In this document: positions 1-5,809 of the stretch, one piece after another
Layout: every line of letters starts with the position of its first letter
Position numbering within the stretch: the first letter of the stretch is position 1
Assembly (NCBI GenBank): GCA_039807785.1
Contig: JBDHRX010000123.1
Location: forward strand, 1 to 8,681
From: Zeimonas sp039807785
Lineage (GTDB): Bacteria; Pseudomonadota; Gammaproteobacteria; Burkholderiales; Burkholderiaceae_E
Direction of reading: 5' to 3'
DNA length: 8,681 bases
Position numbers and translations under genes: made by a program
Notes under the pieces: generated by a model
Database searches by the model: none
What the model was told of the DNA's origin: nothing
The model's input: the letters and a program-made list of their open reading frames with translations, nothing else

Positions 1-384
1 GCGCTGATCGTCTTTCCCTTCCTGTTCCGCGCGGTGCTCACCAGCGTCATGGGCCTGCGGCAGGCGCTGATCGACGCTTCCGAGATCCTCGGGGCGTCGC
101 CGCTGCACACCTTCCGGCGGGTGGTCCTGCCGGCCCTGGTGCCCGGCCTGGCCTCGGGCGCGATCTTCGCGTTCATCGTGTCGCTCGACCAGTTCACGGT
201 CAGCCTGTTCGTGACCCAGTCCAAGCAGATCGTGTTGCCGGTCGCGATCTATCAGTACCTGTTCGACGTGAACGATCCGGTGGTCGCCGCCGTCTCCACC
301 GTGCTCGTCGTGTTCGGGCTGCTGGTGGCGCTGGCGATCGACCGGTTCGGCTGGCTGCGCCATCTCGGCGGCACCGGCGGCTGA
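1..384 (+). CDS. ABC transporter inner-membrane permease, PotC-like (3' part only)
   Basis: This is the C-terminal 127 residues of a binding-protein-dependent ABC transporter permease; the start lies left of the window. The visible part contains the cytoplasmic EAA-type loop that docks on the ATPase: DASEILGASP, followed by a conserved leucine-proline (VVLP) about ten residues later. Three hydrophobic stretches follow (around visible residues 48-65, 72-88 and 95-115), as expected for the last membrane helices of a spermidine/putrescine (PotC) type permease. The gene ends at TGA 382-384, and a solute-binding protein gene begins 53 bases later on the same strand, so the two very probably belong to one transporter operon. 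The substrate cannot be read from this fragment. Permeases of this type import polyamines but also many other small organic solutes, so the PotC label describes fold and subfamily only. Confidence 0.85.
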   Translation, partial: ALIVFPFLFRAVLTSVMGLRQALIDASEILGASPLHTFRRVVLPALVPGLASGAIFAFIVSLDQFTVSLFVTQSKQIVLPVAIYQYLFDVNDPVVAAVSTVLVVFGLLVALAIDRFGWLRHLGGTGG

Positions 385-426
385 GGCCGCCCGGCGTCGC
401 GCTTTCGTCCGCTGCAAGACTCTCAA

Positions 427-432
427 AGGAGG
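427..432 (+). promoter_or_regulatory. Strong Shine-Dalgarno site that fixes a GTG start
   Basis: AGGAGG lies five bases before GTG 438. It is a near-consensus ribosome binding site and supports GTG 438 as the start of the solute-binding protein. That start also places the twin-arginine signal at the very N-terminus. Confidence 0.8.
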
Positions 433-437
433 TCAAC

Positions 438-1478
438 GTGAACATCGATCCGAATCGCCGCGCCCTGCTGGGCGCCGCCGCGGCGGCGTCCGCCGCCGCC
501 CTGGCGCCGTCCCTCGCGCTCGCCCAGGCCCAGGAGATCGCCGTCGGCTGGTATCCCGGCCTGCTCGGCGGGAACTTCCGCAAGGGCTTCCTCGACACCT
601 TCGCCGATGCCGGGTCGGTGAAGGTCATCGAGTCCTGGGACAACCCGCGCTTCACGCAGATGCAGGCCAACCGCAACCAGCCGAACCTGCACGTGGCCAT
701 CTTCCTCGACGTGCTGCTGCCGATCGTCGCGCGCTCGGGGCTGATCGGCGAGCTGTCGGCCGCGCAGATCCCCAACCTGGTCGACGTCGATCCGCGCGTC
801 CAGTCCGCCGCCGGCAAGTTCGCGGTGCCCGCGACCTACGGCTCGTGGGGCATCGCCTACAACGCCAAGCACGTGAAGAAGCCGGTCACGTCCTGGGCCG
901 ATCTGCTGCGCGACGACCTGAAGGGCCACGTCTCGTCGCCGAACGTCACCTACAACTCGTCGATCTATACCCTGGACGCGCTCTCGGCCCTCAAGGGCGG
1001 CAGCCTGAAGTCGCCCCAGGCGGGCCTCGAGGCGATGCACCAGATCCGTCGCGGCGGACCGGGCCTGTGGGACCAGGAGAGCATCGCGGTGGGCTGGCTG
1101 AAGACCGGCGAGATCTGGGCGACGCCGTACTTCAGCGGCAACGTGCTCGCGATGATGAAGGACCCGGACCTGGCCGACCTGAAGTTCGCGATCCCCTCCG
1201 AGGGCGCCTATGCGGTGTCGCTGAACATCACGCGGGTGAAGAACGCCACCGGCGGAGCCACGCCCGAGGCGTTCATCAACCACATGCTGAGCGTTCCGGC
1301 CCAGGAGACCTGGGCGCGCGTCGGCGGCGGACGGCCGGTCAACGCCAAGGCCGCGGTGCCCCGGGAAGTGGCGGAAACCGTCCCGACCGCCAACAGGCTG
1401 CGGCGCGTCGACTGGGACTACTACGCGGCGAACCGCACCGCGGTCGTCGACCAGTGGAACAAGGTGGTCAACCGCTGA
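438..1478 (+). CDS. Periplasmic solute-binding protein of an ABC transporter (PotD/AfuA-like)
   Basis: A 346-residue extracellular solute-binding protein, a normal length for the PotD-like family. It should capture the substrate in the periplasm and deliver it to the permease encoded just upstream. The N-terminus is an export signal: an RR pair at residues 7-8 (NRRALLG), an alanine-rich hydrophobic core, then ALAQA near residues 28-32. The twin arginines suggest the Tat route, although a Sec signal is not excluded. The mature part contains family-typical features such as the YGSWGIAYN segment near residue 135 (the 'trust the map' strand of class II binding proteins), a SWADLL segment after it, and aromatic residues near the C-terminus (WDYY). 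The start is GTG with an excellent ribosome binding site. It is convergent with the LigB-like gene on the other strand. Nothing in the sequence identifies the ligand; a link to the aromatic genes is possible but unproven. Confidence 0.85.
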   Translation: MNIDPNRRALLGAAAAASAAALAPSLALAQAQEIAVGWYPGLLGGNFRKGFLDTFADAGSVKVIESWDNPRFTQMQANRNQPNLHVAIFLDVLLPIVARSGLIGELSAAQIPNLVDVDPRVQSAAGKFAVPATYGSWGIAYNAKHVKKPVTSWADLLRDDLKGHVSSPNVTYNSSIYTLDALSALKGGSLKSPQAGLEAMHQIRRGGPGLWDQESIAVGWLKTGEIWATPYFSGNVLAMMKDPDLADLKFAIPSEGAYAVSLNITRVKNATGGATPEAFINHMLSVPAQETWARVGGGRPVNAKAAVPREVAETVPTANRLRRVDWDYYAANRTAVVDQWNKVVNR

Positions 1479-1512
1479 ACCACGGCAGCCGTCGAACCAC
1501 GGGTCGCCGGGT

Positions 1513-1543
1513 CGCGGATCACCGGACCGCGGATCCACCGGAC
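1513..1543. repeat. Imperfect tandem duplication between convergent genes
   Basis: A 15-base unit (CGCGGATCACCGGAC, 1513-1527) is followed directly by a 16-base copy with one extra C (1528-1543). It lies in the 109-base gap between the solute-binding protein gene and the LigB-like gene and is not coding in either direction. It probably arose by replication slippage. Confidence 0.75.
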
Positions 1544-1546
1544 CGT

Positions 1547-1586
1547 GCCCCCTGCGGCGCGCGGCCCGGCCCGGCGCCGAGGGGGC
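1547..1586. terminator. Strong GC hairpin between convergent genes, possible two-way terminator
   Basis: CCCCC (1548-1552) pairs with GGGGG (1581-1585), extended by G1547-C1586. Inside, CGGCGC (1555-1560) pairs with GCGCCG (1574-1579), with a small TG/A internal loop between the two helices. The hairpin ends two bases from the stop codon of the - strand LigB-like gene and follows the + strand binding-protein gene, which is where a shared terminator would sit. No T-tract follows on either strand, so it is not a canonical intrinsic terminator. It could instead block 3' exonucleases or cooperate with Rho. Confidence 0.45.
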
Positions 1587-1587
1587 C

Positions 1588-2427
1588 TCAGCGCCGGTTC
1601 TCGAGCAGCATCAGCCCGGAGGCGGTGTTCGAGATCGGGATGTGGTAGTTCGCGTGCAGGCGGCTGACCCGGCCGGTCAGCGCGCCGCGCGCGACCAGCC
1701 ACATCAGCAGCTCCACGCCCTGGGTGCCCACCAGCTCGACCAGGTCGAGCGTGGAATACTGCGTCGCCCACTTCGGGTCGTCGACCAGGCTGTCCATGAA
1801 CCGGCGGTCGAAGTCCTTGTTGATGTGGCCCGCGCGCGTGCCGTCGAGCTGGTGCGACAGCCCGCCGGTGCCGATCACCACCACGCGTTCCTCGGTGTCC
1901 CAGGATTCGATCGCGCGGCCGATCGCCTCGCCCAGCTTGTAACAGCGCGCGGCCGACGGCAGCGGCGACTGCACCGTGTTGACCACCACCGGCACGGTGC
2001 GCACCGGCCAGCGCAGGTCCGGCCACAGCAGCGCCATCGGGATCGCGAACGCGTGGTCGACCAGCATCTCCTGGCAGGTGACCAGGTCGAACTCCTCGGC
2101 CACCAGCGACTCGATCAGGTGCCACGACAGCGCCGGGTCGCCCTTGAACGGCGGCACGGCGGGGATGCCCCAGCCTTCGTCGGCGTTGCGGTACTCGGGC
2201 GCGGCGCCGACCGCGAAGGTGGGCATCTTGTCGAGGAAGAAATTGAGCCCGTGGTCGTTGTAGACCATCACCGCCACGTCGGGCCGCACCTCGGCGAGCC
2301 ACTCGCGCACCGGCGGGAAGCCGTCGAAGAACGGCTTCCAGTAGGGGTCGTCCTGCAGGCCCTTGTCGATCGCGCGGCCGATCGCCGGCACGTGCGAGGT
2401 GGTGATGGCTCCGACGATCCGCGCCAT
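1588..2427 (-). CDS. Class III extradiol ring-cleavage dioxygenase, catalytic (LigB-like) subunit, divergent copy
   Basis: A 279-residue LigB-superfamily dioxygenase catalytic subunit. The family uses Fe(II) and O2 to open catecholic rings next to the hydroxyl pair. The expected iron ligands are present: His12 (TTSHVPAIG), His59 (VYNDHG) and Glu239 (GVELLMW). The catalytic acid/base His192 is in GTGGLSHQL. Spacing matches LigB of Sphingobium SYK-6 to within a few residues, so the enzyme should be active. It follows the small-subunit gene after a four-base gap, with AAAGGA (2436-2441) as ribosome binding site. It is not a duplicate of the second LigB in this window: 32 of the first 60 residues are identical, and the segment after His59 differs (GLNFFLDKM against ANAFSLELI). 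The substrate may be protocatechuate, gallate, an O-methylated gallate or another dihydroxybenzoate; the sequence alone does not decide. Databases may mislabel such proteins as protocatechuate 3,4-dioxygenase, which is an unrelated fold. Confidence 0.88.
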   Translation of the reverse strand: MARIVGAITTSHVPAIGRAIDKGLQDDPYWKPFFDGFPPVREWLAEVRPDVAVMVYNDHGLNFFLDKMPTFAVGAAPEYRNADEGWGIPAVPPFKGDPALSWHLIESLVAEEFDLVTCQEMLVDHAFAIPMALLWPDLRWPVRTVPVVVNTVQSPLPSAARCYKLGEAIGRAIESWDTEERVVVIGTGGLSHQLDGTRAGHINKDFDRRFMDSLVDDPKWATQYSTLDLVELVGTQGVELLMWLVARGALTGRVSRLHANYHIPISNTASGLMLLENRR

Positions 2428-2431
2428 GGCG

Positions 2432-2782
2432 TCAGTCCTTTCCGGCGGCCACCAGCCGCGCCTTGAATTCGTCCTTGGTCAGGCCCGTCTGCTGGGCGCC
2501 GATGTCCTGCACGTCGAGCCCGAAGATGCCCGCGAACTTGGCCAGGTAGTAGACGTTGCCGCCGGCCGCGATCAGCGCCAGCACGTTGCGGTCGCGGACG
2601 GCCTCGCGCTGCTGCGGGTTCAGCCCGTACTTCGCGCAATAGGCGTCCTCGTCGCGCAGGAACTCGACGCGGTTGGCATCGTCGTTGAACGAGAAGCACA
2701 TCTTGTTCAACGCGTAGCCCTTGCGCGCCTGCCCGCCGTCGAAGACGGTGGTCCCCGCGATCTCGCGCTTCGCGGCATTCAT
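2432..2782 (-). CDS. Extradiol dioxygenase small (LigA-like) subunit, divergent copy
   Basis: A 116-residue protein of the LigA family, the helical small subunit that caps the active site of LigB-type dioxygenases. It has the family opening GTTVFD, then ARKGYALNKMC near residues 19-29, and the conserved AGGNVYYLAK near residues 73-82. It ends in a tail DIGAQQTGLTKDEF that differs from the paralogue encoded at 7632-8021 (which has QQMAGSMTGMSEEEY there). ATG 2782 is preceded by GGAGGAGG (2790-2797) seven bases upstream, which favours this start over the long in-frame extension upstream that would run into the Bug gene. It is the first gene of the LigA-LigB pair and lies 83 bases downstream of the Bug gene on the same strand. 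That gap contains CCGGCCGGCCGG but no convincing sigma-70 promoter, so transcription probably continues from the MFS promoter. Confidence 0.88.
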   Translation of the reverse strand: MNAAKREIAGTTVFDGGQARKGYALNKMCFSFNDDANRVEFLRDEDAYCAKYGLNPQQREAVRDRNVLALIAAGGNVYYLAKFAGIFGLDVQDIGAQQTGLTKDEFKARLVAAGKD

Positions 2783-2865
2783 CGGCGTTCCTCCTCCGGA
2801 TCGGTCCGTACCCGTCAGGCTAACCCGGCCGGCCGGTCGCGCGACTTGCCACGGATCAAGTCCGG

Positions 2866-3942
2866 TCACCGGGGCTCGATGCGGGCGGCCGCGATCACCT
2901 CGCGCCAGCGCCGGATCTCGGCGGCCAGCAGCGCCTCGAGCCCGGCCGGCGTGCCGGCCTGCGGGCGCACCCCCATCTCGAGCAGGCGCTGGGCCACCGC
3001 CGGCGTGGCCAGCGCCTCGTGCAGCGCGGCGCCGAGCCGTTCGACGACCGCCGGCGGCGTGCCGGCCGGCACCGCCAGCGCGTTCCACGAGGCTACGTCG
3101 TAGTCGACGACGCCGGCTTCCTGGACCGTGGGTGTGGTCGGCAGCACGCGGTTGCGCCGCGCGGCGCTGACCGCCAGCGGGCGCAGCGCGCCGCCGGCGA
3201 TCTGCGGCAGCGTCGGGCCGAGGATCTCGAAGGCCAGGTCGATTTCGTCGCCGCGCAGCGCGGCCAGCAGCGCCGGCGTGCCCGGATACGGGACGATCAC
3301 CGCGTCGATGCCGGCGCGCGTGCGGAACAGCTCGGCGGCCAGGTGCTGGGTCGAGCCGATCGCGATGGTGCCGATGGTGAGCTTGCCGGGATTGGCGCGC
3401 GCGTGGGCCAGCAGGTCGGGGAGCGCGCGAAAGCCGGTGCGCGCGTTCACGCACAGCGCCAGGTCGAAGAAGCCGAGCGTGCCCACCGGCGCGAGGTCGC
3501 GCGTCACGTCGTAGGGCAGGCGGCGGAACAGGCTGGCGCTGATCGCGTTGGCGTTGCTCAGCAGCAGCACGGTGTGGCCGTCGGGCGGCGCGTTGACCAC
3601 CGCGCCGGTGGCTACGATGCCGCCGGCGCCGGGGCGGTTCTCGACCACGATGTTCCGGCCCAGCGTGCGGCTCATCGCGCGCGCGACCACGCGCGCGCTC
3701 AGGTCGGCGATGCCGCCGGCCGCGAACGGCACGACGAGCACGACCGGACGGCCGGCCTGCGCGAAGGCGCGCGGACCGGCCAGCAGGCCCGCCGCGACGC
3801 CCAGCAGCATGCGGCGGACAGGGCGGTGCGCAACGATGCGACGACGCTCGCGCCGATCCGGTGCGGACCGGCGCGATCCGTCGCGCAGGGCGGTCGCCGC
3901 GAACGTGGACGTGCGCGGCGCCGATCCCGGAAGATCGCTCAT
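2866..3942 (-). CDS. Tripartite tricarboxylate transporter-type periplasmic binding protein (Bug/TctC family)
   Basis: A Bug-family binding protein of 358 residues from ATG 3942. Family hallmarks follow the signal peptide: VVPFAAGGIADLSARVVA, VENRPGAGG, then PPDGHTVLL. Such proteins bind carboxylates in the periplasm; they are greatly expanded in Burkholderiales and many lack partner membrane subunits. The hydrophobic export signal begins only near residue 45 (RRMLLGVAAGLLAG, likely cleavage after AFA at residue 61), so the first 44 residues are an unusual arginine-rich extension. An internal ATG at 3810 would give a conventional signal and the usual length of about 315 residues, but has no visible ribosome binding site. 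ATG 3942 overlaps the MFS stop codon as ATGA, which argues for translational coupling and for the longer start. No TctA/TctB membrane genes are nearby; the protein may work with the MFS carrier, with remote TctAB, or as a sensor. A negatively charged aromatic acid is a plausible ligand by context only. Confidence 0.88.
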   Translation of the reverse strand: MSDLPGSAPRTSTFAATALRDGSRRSAPDRRERRRIVAHRPVRRMLLGVAAGLLAGPRAFAQAGRPVVLVVPFAAGGIADLSARVVARAMSRTLGRNIVVENRPGAGGIVATGAVVNAPPDGHTVLLLSNANAISASLFRRLPYDVTRDLAPVGTLGFFDLALCVNARTGFRALPDLLAHARANPGKLTIGTIAIGSTQHLAAELFRTRAGIDAVIVPYPGTPALLAALRGDEIDLAFEILGPTLPQIAGGALRPLAVSAARRNRVLPTTPTVQEAGVVDYDVASWNALAVPAGTPPAVVERLGAALHEALATPAVAQRLLEMGVRPQAGTPAGLEALLAAEIRRWREVIAAARIEPR

Positions 3943-5132
3943 GCTGTGGCTCTGGCCTGGACGGGGGCTTCCTTGACCGGCCAGTTCACGATGGCGGCGA
4001 TCAGGCTCAGTCCGATCGTCAACCCCCAGGCCACATCGTAGCGACCCAGTCGATCGAAAACAACGCCGCCGAGCCATCCTCCGAGAAACGATCCGATCTG
4101 ATGGGCCAGGAACGCCACGCCGCCCAGCAGCGAGAGGTTCCTCACGCCGAACATGGTCGCGATCGCGCCGTTCGTCAGCGGCACCGTGGACAGCCATAGA
4201 AGCCCCATCGATGCGGCGAAGATCGAAGCCGACGCCGGCGTGACCGGCAGCAGCAGGAACACGGAGATCGCCGCCGCGCGCCCGAGATAGATGCCCGTGA
4301 GCAGTCGAGGCTTGCTGTACCGCCCGCCCAGGTAGCCGGCGGCGAGCGTGCCGAAGATGTTGAACAGCCCGATCAGGGCCAGGACGGTCGAGCCCACCGC
4401 GGCGCTCGAGCCCGCGTCCGACAGGAACGCGACGATGTGGGTCGAGATGAAGACGACCTGGAATCCGCAGACGAAGAAGCCGAAGGAGAGCAGGAGGAAT
4501 CCCCGGTCGCGCAGGGCCAGCCGCAGCGCCTGCGCGGCCGACATGCCGGGCAGGGCGCTGCCGCCGGCGCTTCGTTCCCTCAAGGCGAAGGACAAGGGGA
4601 TCATCAGCGCGGACAGCATCGAGAGGGCCAGCAGGGCCGTCGCCCAGCCGAATCCGCCGATCATGGCCAGCGATCCCGGCAGCAGGGCGAACTGGCCGAT
4701 CGATCCCACCGACATCGCGACACCGAAAGCCAGGCTGCGCTTGTCCGCCGGCATGGCGCGACTGATGGCGCCGAACACCACGGGCATCGTGGTGCCCGAC
4801 AAGCCGAGCCCCACCAGGACGCCGGCGGCAAGCAGGAAGAGCGACGCGGAGTCGACGACCGACATGAGCCCGATCCCGATCGCGAACAGCAGCCCGCCCG
4901 CGAGAACGACGGGGCCGGCCCCCTTGCGGTCGGCCAGGACGCCCGCGAACGGCTGCGCCACGCCCCAGACGAGGTTCTGCAGGGCGATCGCCAGCCCGAA
5001 CACCTCTCGCCCCCAACCCTGGTCCTGGCTCACGGGCTGCAGGAACAGGCCGAACGTGTGCCGGATCCCGAGCGAGACCGACAGGATCACCGCGCCGCAG
5101 ATGAGGATCGCTTTCGCCCTGGGTGTCAGCAT
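3939..5132 (-). CDS. Major facilitator superfamily transporter, probable aromatic or carboxylic acid permease
   Basis: A 397-residue MFS carrier with about twelve hydrophobic segments, the normal size for the superfamily. The loop between helices 2 and 3 carries motif A, GVLADRKG (residues 64-71), and a related GYLGGRYSKPR loop lies in the C-terminal half. The overall pattern resembles the monocarboxylate/oxalate-formate antiporter branch (RHTFGLFLQPVSQDQGW near the N-terminus). It should sit in the inner membrane and import (or export) a small organic acid. It is the first gene of the MFS-Bug-LigA-LigB unit, and its stop overlaps the Bug start by four bases. ATG 5132 has no strong Shine-Dalgarno sequence, and the predicted promoter leaves a leader of only about eight bases, so initiation may be nearly leaderless. 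The adjacent marR gene and the shared operator-like element suggest MarR control. The substrate is inferred only from the neighbouring dioxygenase genes. Confidence 0.87.
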   Translation of the reverse strand: MLTPRAKAILICGAVILSVSLGIRHTFGLFLQPVSQDQGWGREVFGLAIALQNLVWGVAQPFAGVLADRKGAGPVVLAGGLLFAIGIGLMSVVDSASLFLLAAGVLVGLGLSGTTMPVVFGAISRAMPADKRSLAFGVAMSVGSIGQFALLPGSLAMIGGFGWATALLALSMLSALMIPLSFALRERSAGGSALPGMSAAQALRLALRDRGFLLLSFGFFVCGFQVVFISTHIVAFLSDAGSSAAVGSTVLALIGLFNIFGTLAAGYLGGRYSKPRLLTGIYLGRAAAISVFLLLPVTPASASIFAASMGLLWLSTVPLTNGAIATMFGVRNLSLLGGVAFLAHQIGSFLGGWLGGVVFDRLGRYDVAWGLTIGLSLIAAIVNWPVKEAPVQARATA

Positions 5133-5146
5133 GATGGAACGTCCGT

Positions 5147-5174
5147 TTTATGGGTATATGCCCGTTAATGTCGA
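5147..5174 (-). promoter_or_regulatory. Probable sigma-70 promoter of the MFS-Bug-LigAB unit
   Basis: Reading the - strand, TCGACA (5169-5174; 5 of 6 match to TTGACA) is separated by 16 bases from CATAAA (5147-5152; 4 of 6 match to TATAAT). Transcription would start around 5140, about eight bases before the MFS ATG. The spacer is filled by the operator-like element, the expected place for a repressor that blocks RNA polymerase. The local AT-rich composition stands out from the surrounding DNA. TATACC inside the same spacer is an alternative -10. Confidence 0.5.
5152..5166. promoter_or_regulatory. Putative MarR operator at the MFS promoter
   Basis: GGGTATATGCCC (5152-5163) is a near-palindrome with one mismatched base pair, continued by GTT. 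The 13 bases GTATATGCCCGTT (5154-5166) recur with one change upstream of marR (5708-5720). MarR dimers typically bind such short palindromes over promoters. Assignment to the neighbouring MarR is inference from position and from the repetition. Confidence 0.6.
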
Positions 5175-5201
5175 AAAAAATGCCCGACGGGAAGTTCGGG
5201 C
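5174..5201 (-). terminator. Rho-independent terminator of marR
   Basis: On the - strand, GCCCGA (5201-5196) pairs perfectly with TCGGGC (5187-5182) across an eight-base loop, followed after one A by seven T residues (5180-5174). This is a canonical intrinsic terminator 65 bases beyond the marR stop. The last T shares a base with the predicted -35 box of the MFS promoter, so termination of marR and initiation of the next unit are packed back to back. Confidence 0.75.
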
Positions 5202-5212
5202 GATTCGAATCG
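5201..5212. repeat. Perfect 12-base palindrome in the marR-MFS gap
   Basis: CGATTCGAATCG is a perfect palindrome that touches the base of the marR terminator stem. It may be a protein-binding site or chance; no second copy was seen in the window. Confidence 0.35.
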
Positions 5213-5265
5213 GGTGGTCCGAGCCGGAGGACCCGGGCCGGATGACCCAAGCCGGGCCGTCCGGG

Positions 5266-5679
5266 TCAGGCGGCCTGCTCGAGCCCGGCATTCAGTTTTT
5301 CCAGGTACTTTCGTGCGTCCCCGGGGAGCGCCGTCGACAGCCGCTCCTGGGTCCGATCCCACAGCGGCCGGGCGATGCGAAGCGCTTTCCGGGCCTTCGC
5401 CGTGAGCCCGGCGATGCGGGTGCGCCCGTCGTCGCCCTGGTCGATCGCCACGAACCCGGCCTTCTCGAGGACGCGGAGATTGCGCCCCAGCGTAGACCGG
5501 TCGAGCCCGGTCGCTTCCGACAGCTCGGAGACCGACGGAGACTCCAGGCGATCGATCGCCCGCAGCAGCGAGTACTGCGTGATCTTCAAGCCGGAAGGCT
5601 CGATCGCTCGATCGTAGATCTCCGTCAACGATCTCGCGGAGCGCCTGGCCAGGGTGCAAAGGCAGTCGACCGGAAGCAT
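5266..5679 (-). CDS. MarR-family transcriptional regulator
   Basis: A 137-residue winged-helix regulator of MarR type, a typical length. LKITQYSLLRAI (residues 31-42) and the helix-turn-helix that follows (SVSELSEATGLDRSTLGRNL, residues 49-68) match the family. The wing is QGDDGRTRIAGLT (residues 81-93), and helices at both ends should form the dimer interface. Such proteins usually repress and are released by a phenolic or aromatic acid ligand or by cysteine oxidation. Cys6 and Cys8 (DCLC) at the N-terminus might allow redox sensing, but CxC at this position also occurs in MarR proteins with no known redox role. ATG 5679 has only a weak ribosome binding site. The gene sits between the ligABC operon and the MFS unit, on the same strand as both, with its own terminator. 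The repeated operator-like element suggests that it represses itself and the MFS unit. Confidence 0.88.
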   Translation of the reverse strand: MLPVDCLCTLARRSARSLTEIYDRAIEPSGLKITQYSLLRAIDRLESPSVSELSEATGLDRSTLGRNLRVLEKAGFVAIDQGDDGRTRIAGLTAKARKALRIARPLWDRTQERLSTALPGDARKYLEKLNAGLEQAA

Positions 5680-5706
5680 GCCCGTCGCTCGATGGGAATG
5701 ATTGGA

Positions 5707-5720
5707 AGTATATACCCGTT
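5707..5720 (-). promoter_or_regulatory. Putative MarR operator and -10 region upstream of marR
   Basis: GTATATACCCGTT (5708-5720, + strand reading) differs by one base from the element at the MFS promoter and includes the perfect palindrome GTATATAC. On the - strand it contains TATACT (5712-5707; 5 of 6 match to TATAAT), a good -10 box about 28 bases before the marR ATG. No good -35 box is visible. Overlap of operator and -10 suggests autorepression. Confidence 0.55.
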
Positions 5721-5736
5721 TCTGGCTGGACCATTT

Positions 5737-5761
5737 CCGGCCCGGCCCGGCCCGGCCCGGC
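5737..5761. repeat. Short tandem repeat (CCGGC) x 5
   Basis: Five perfect copies of a five-base unit lie in the gap between the ligC stop and the marR promoter region. Such tracts can change copy number by slippage. Here it is non-coding, just upstream of the marR operator, so a change could alter promoter spacing or context but not a reading frame. Confidence 0.85.
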
Positions 5762-5787
5762 GCAGGCCAGTGGCCGCCGGCCGCATC

Positions 5788-5803
5788 GGCCGGCGTGCCG
5801 GCC
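5788..5803 (-). terminator. GC-rich hairpin just after ligC
   Basis: GGCCGGC pairs with GCCGGCC around a two-base loop, beginning seven bases beyond the ligC stop. There is no T-tract, so it is at most a non-canonical terminator or a 3'-end stabiliser for the ligABC transcript. Confidence 0.35.
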
Positions 5804-5809
5804 CCTCGT

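Noticed and set aside
423..1538. A 371-codon open frame on the - strand opposite the solute-binding protein gene
   Set aside because: The + strand gene has a strong ribosome binding site, export signal and family motifs. The antisense product is rich in arginine and aspartate with no recognisable domain.
1588..2782. Protocatechuate 3,4-dioxygenase (intradiol)
   Set aside because: The sequences have the LigA/LigB extradiol fold, with two His and one Glu as iron ligands, and not the Tyr/His ligand set of the intradiol PcaGH enzymes.
2783..2865. An independent promoter for the second ligA-like gene
   Set aside because: The 83-base gap has CCGGCCGGCCGG and a good ribosome binding site, but no paired -35 and -10 boxes. 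Read-through from the MFS promoter is simpler.
2866..5250. A 794-codon open frame on the - strand that appears to fuse a long novel protein to the Bug protein
   Set aside because: Only the part from 3942 down is the Bug gene. The upstream part is the out-of-frame shadow of the MFS gene, is arginine- and glycine-rich, and matches nothing.
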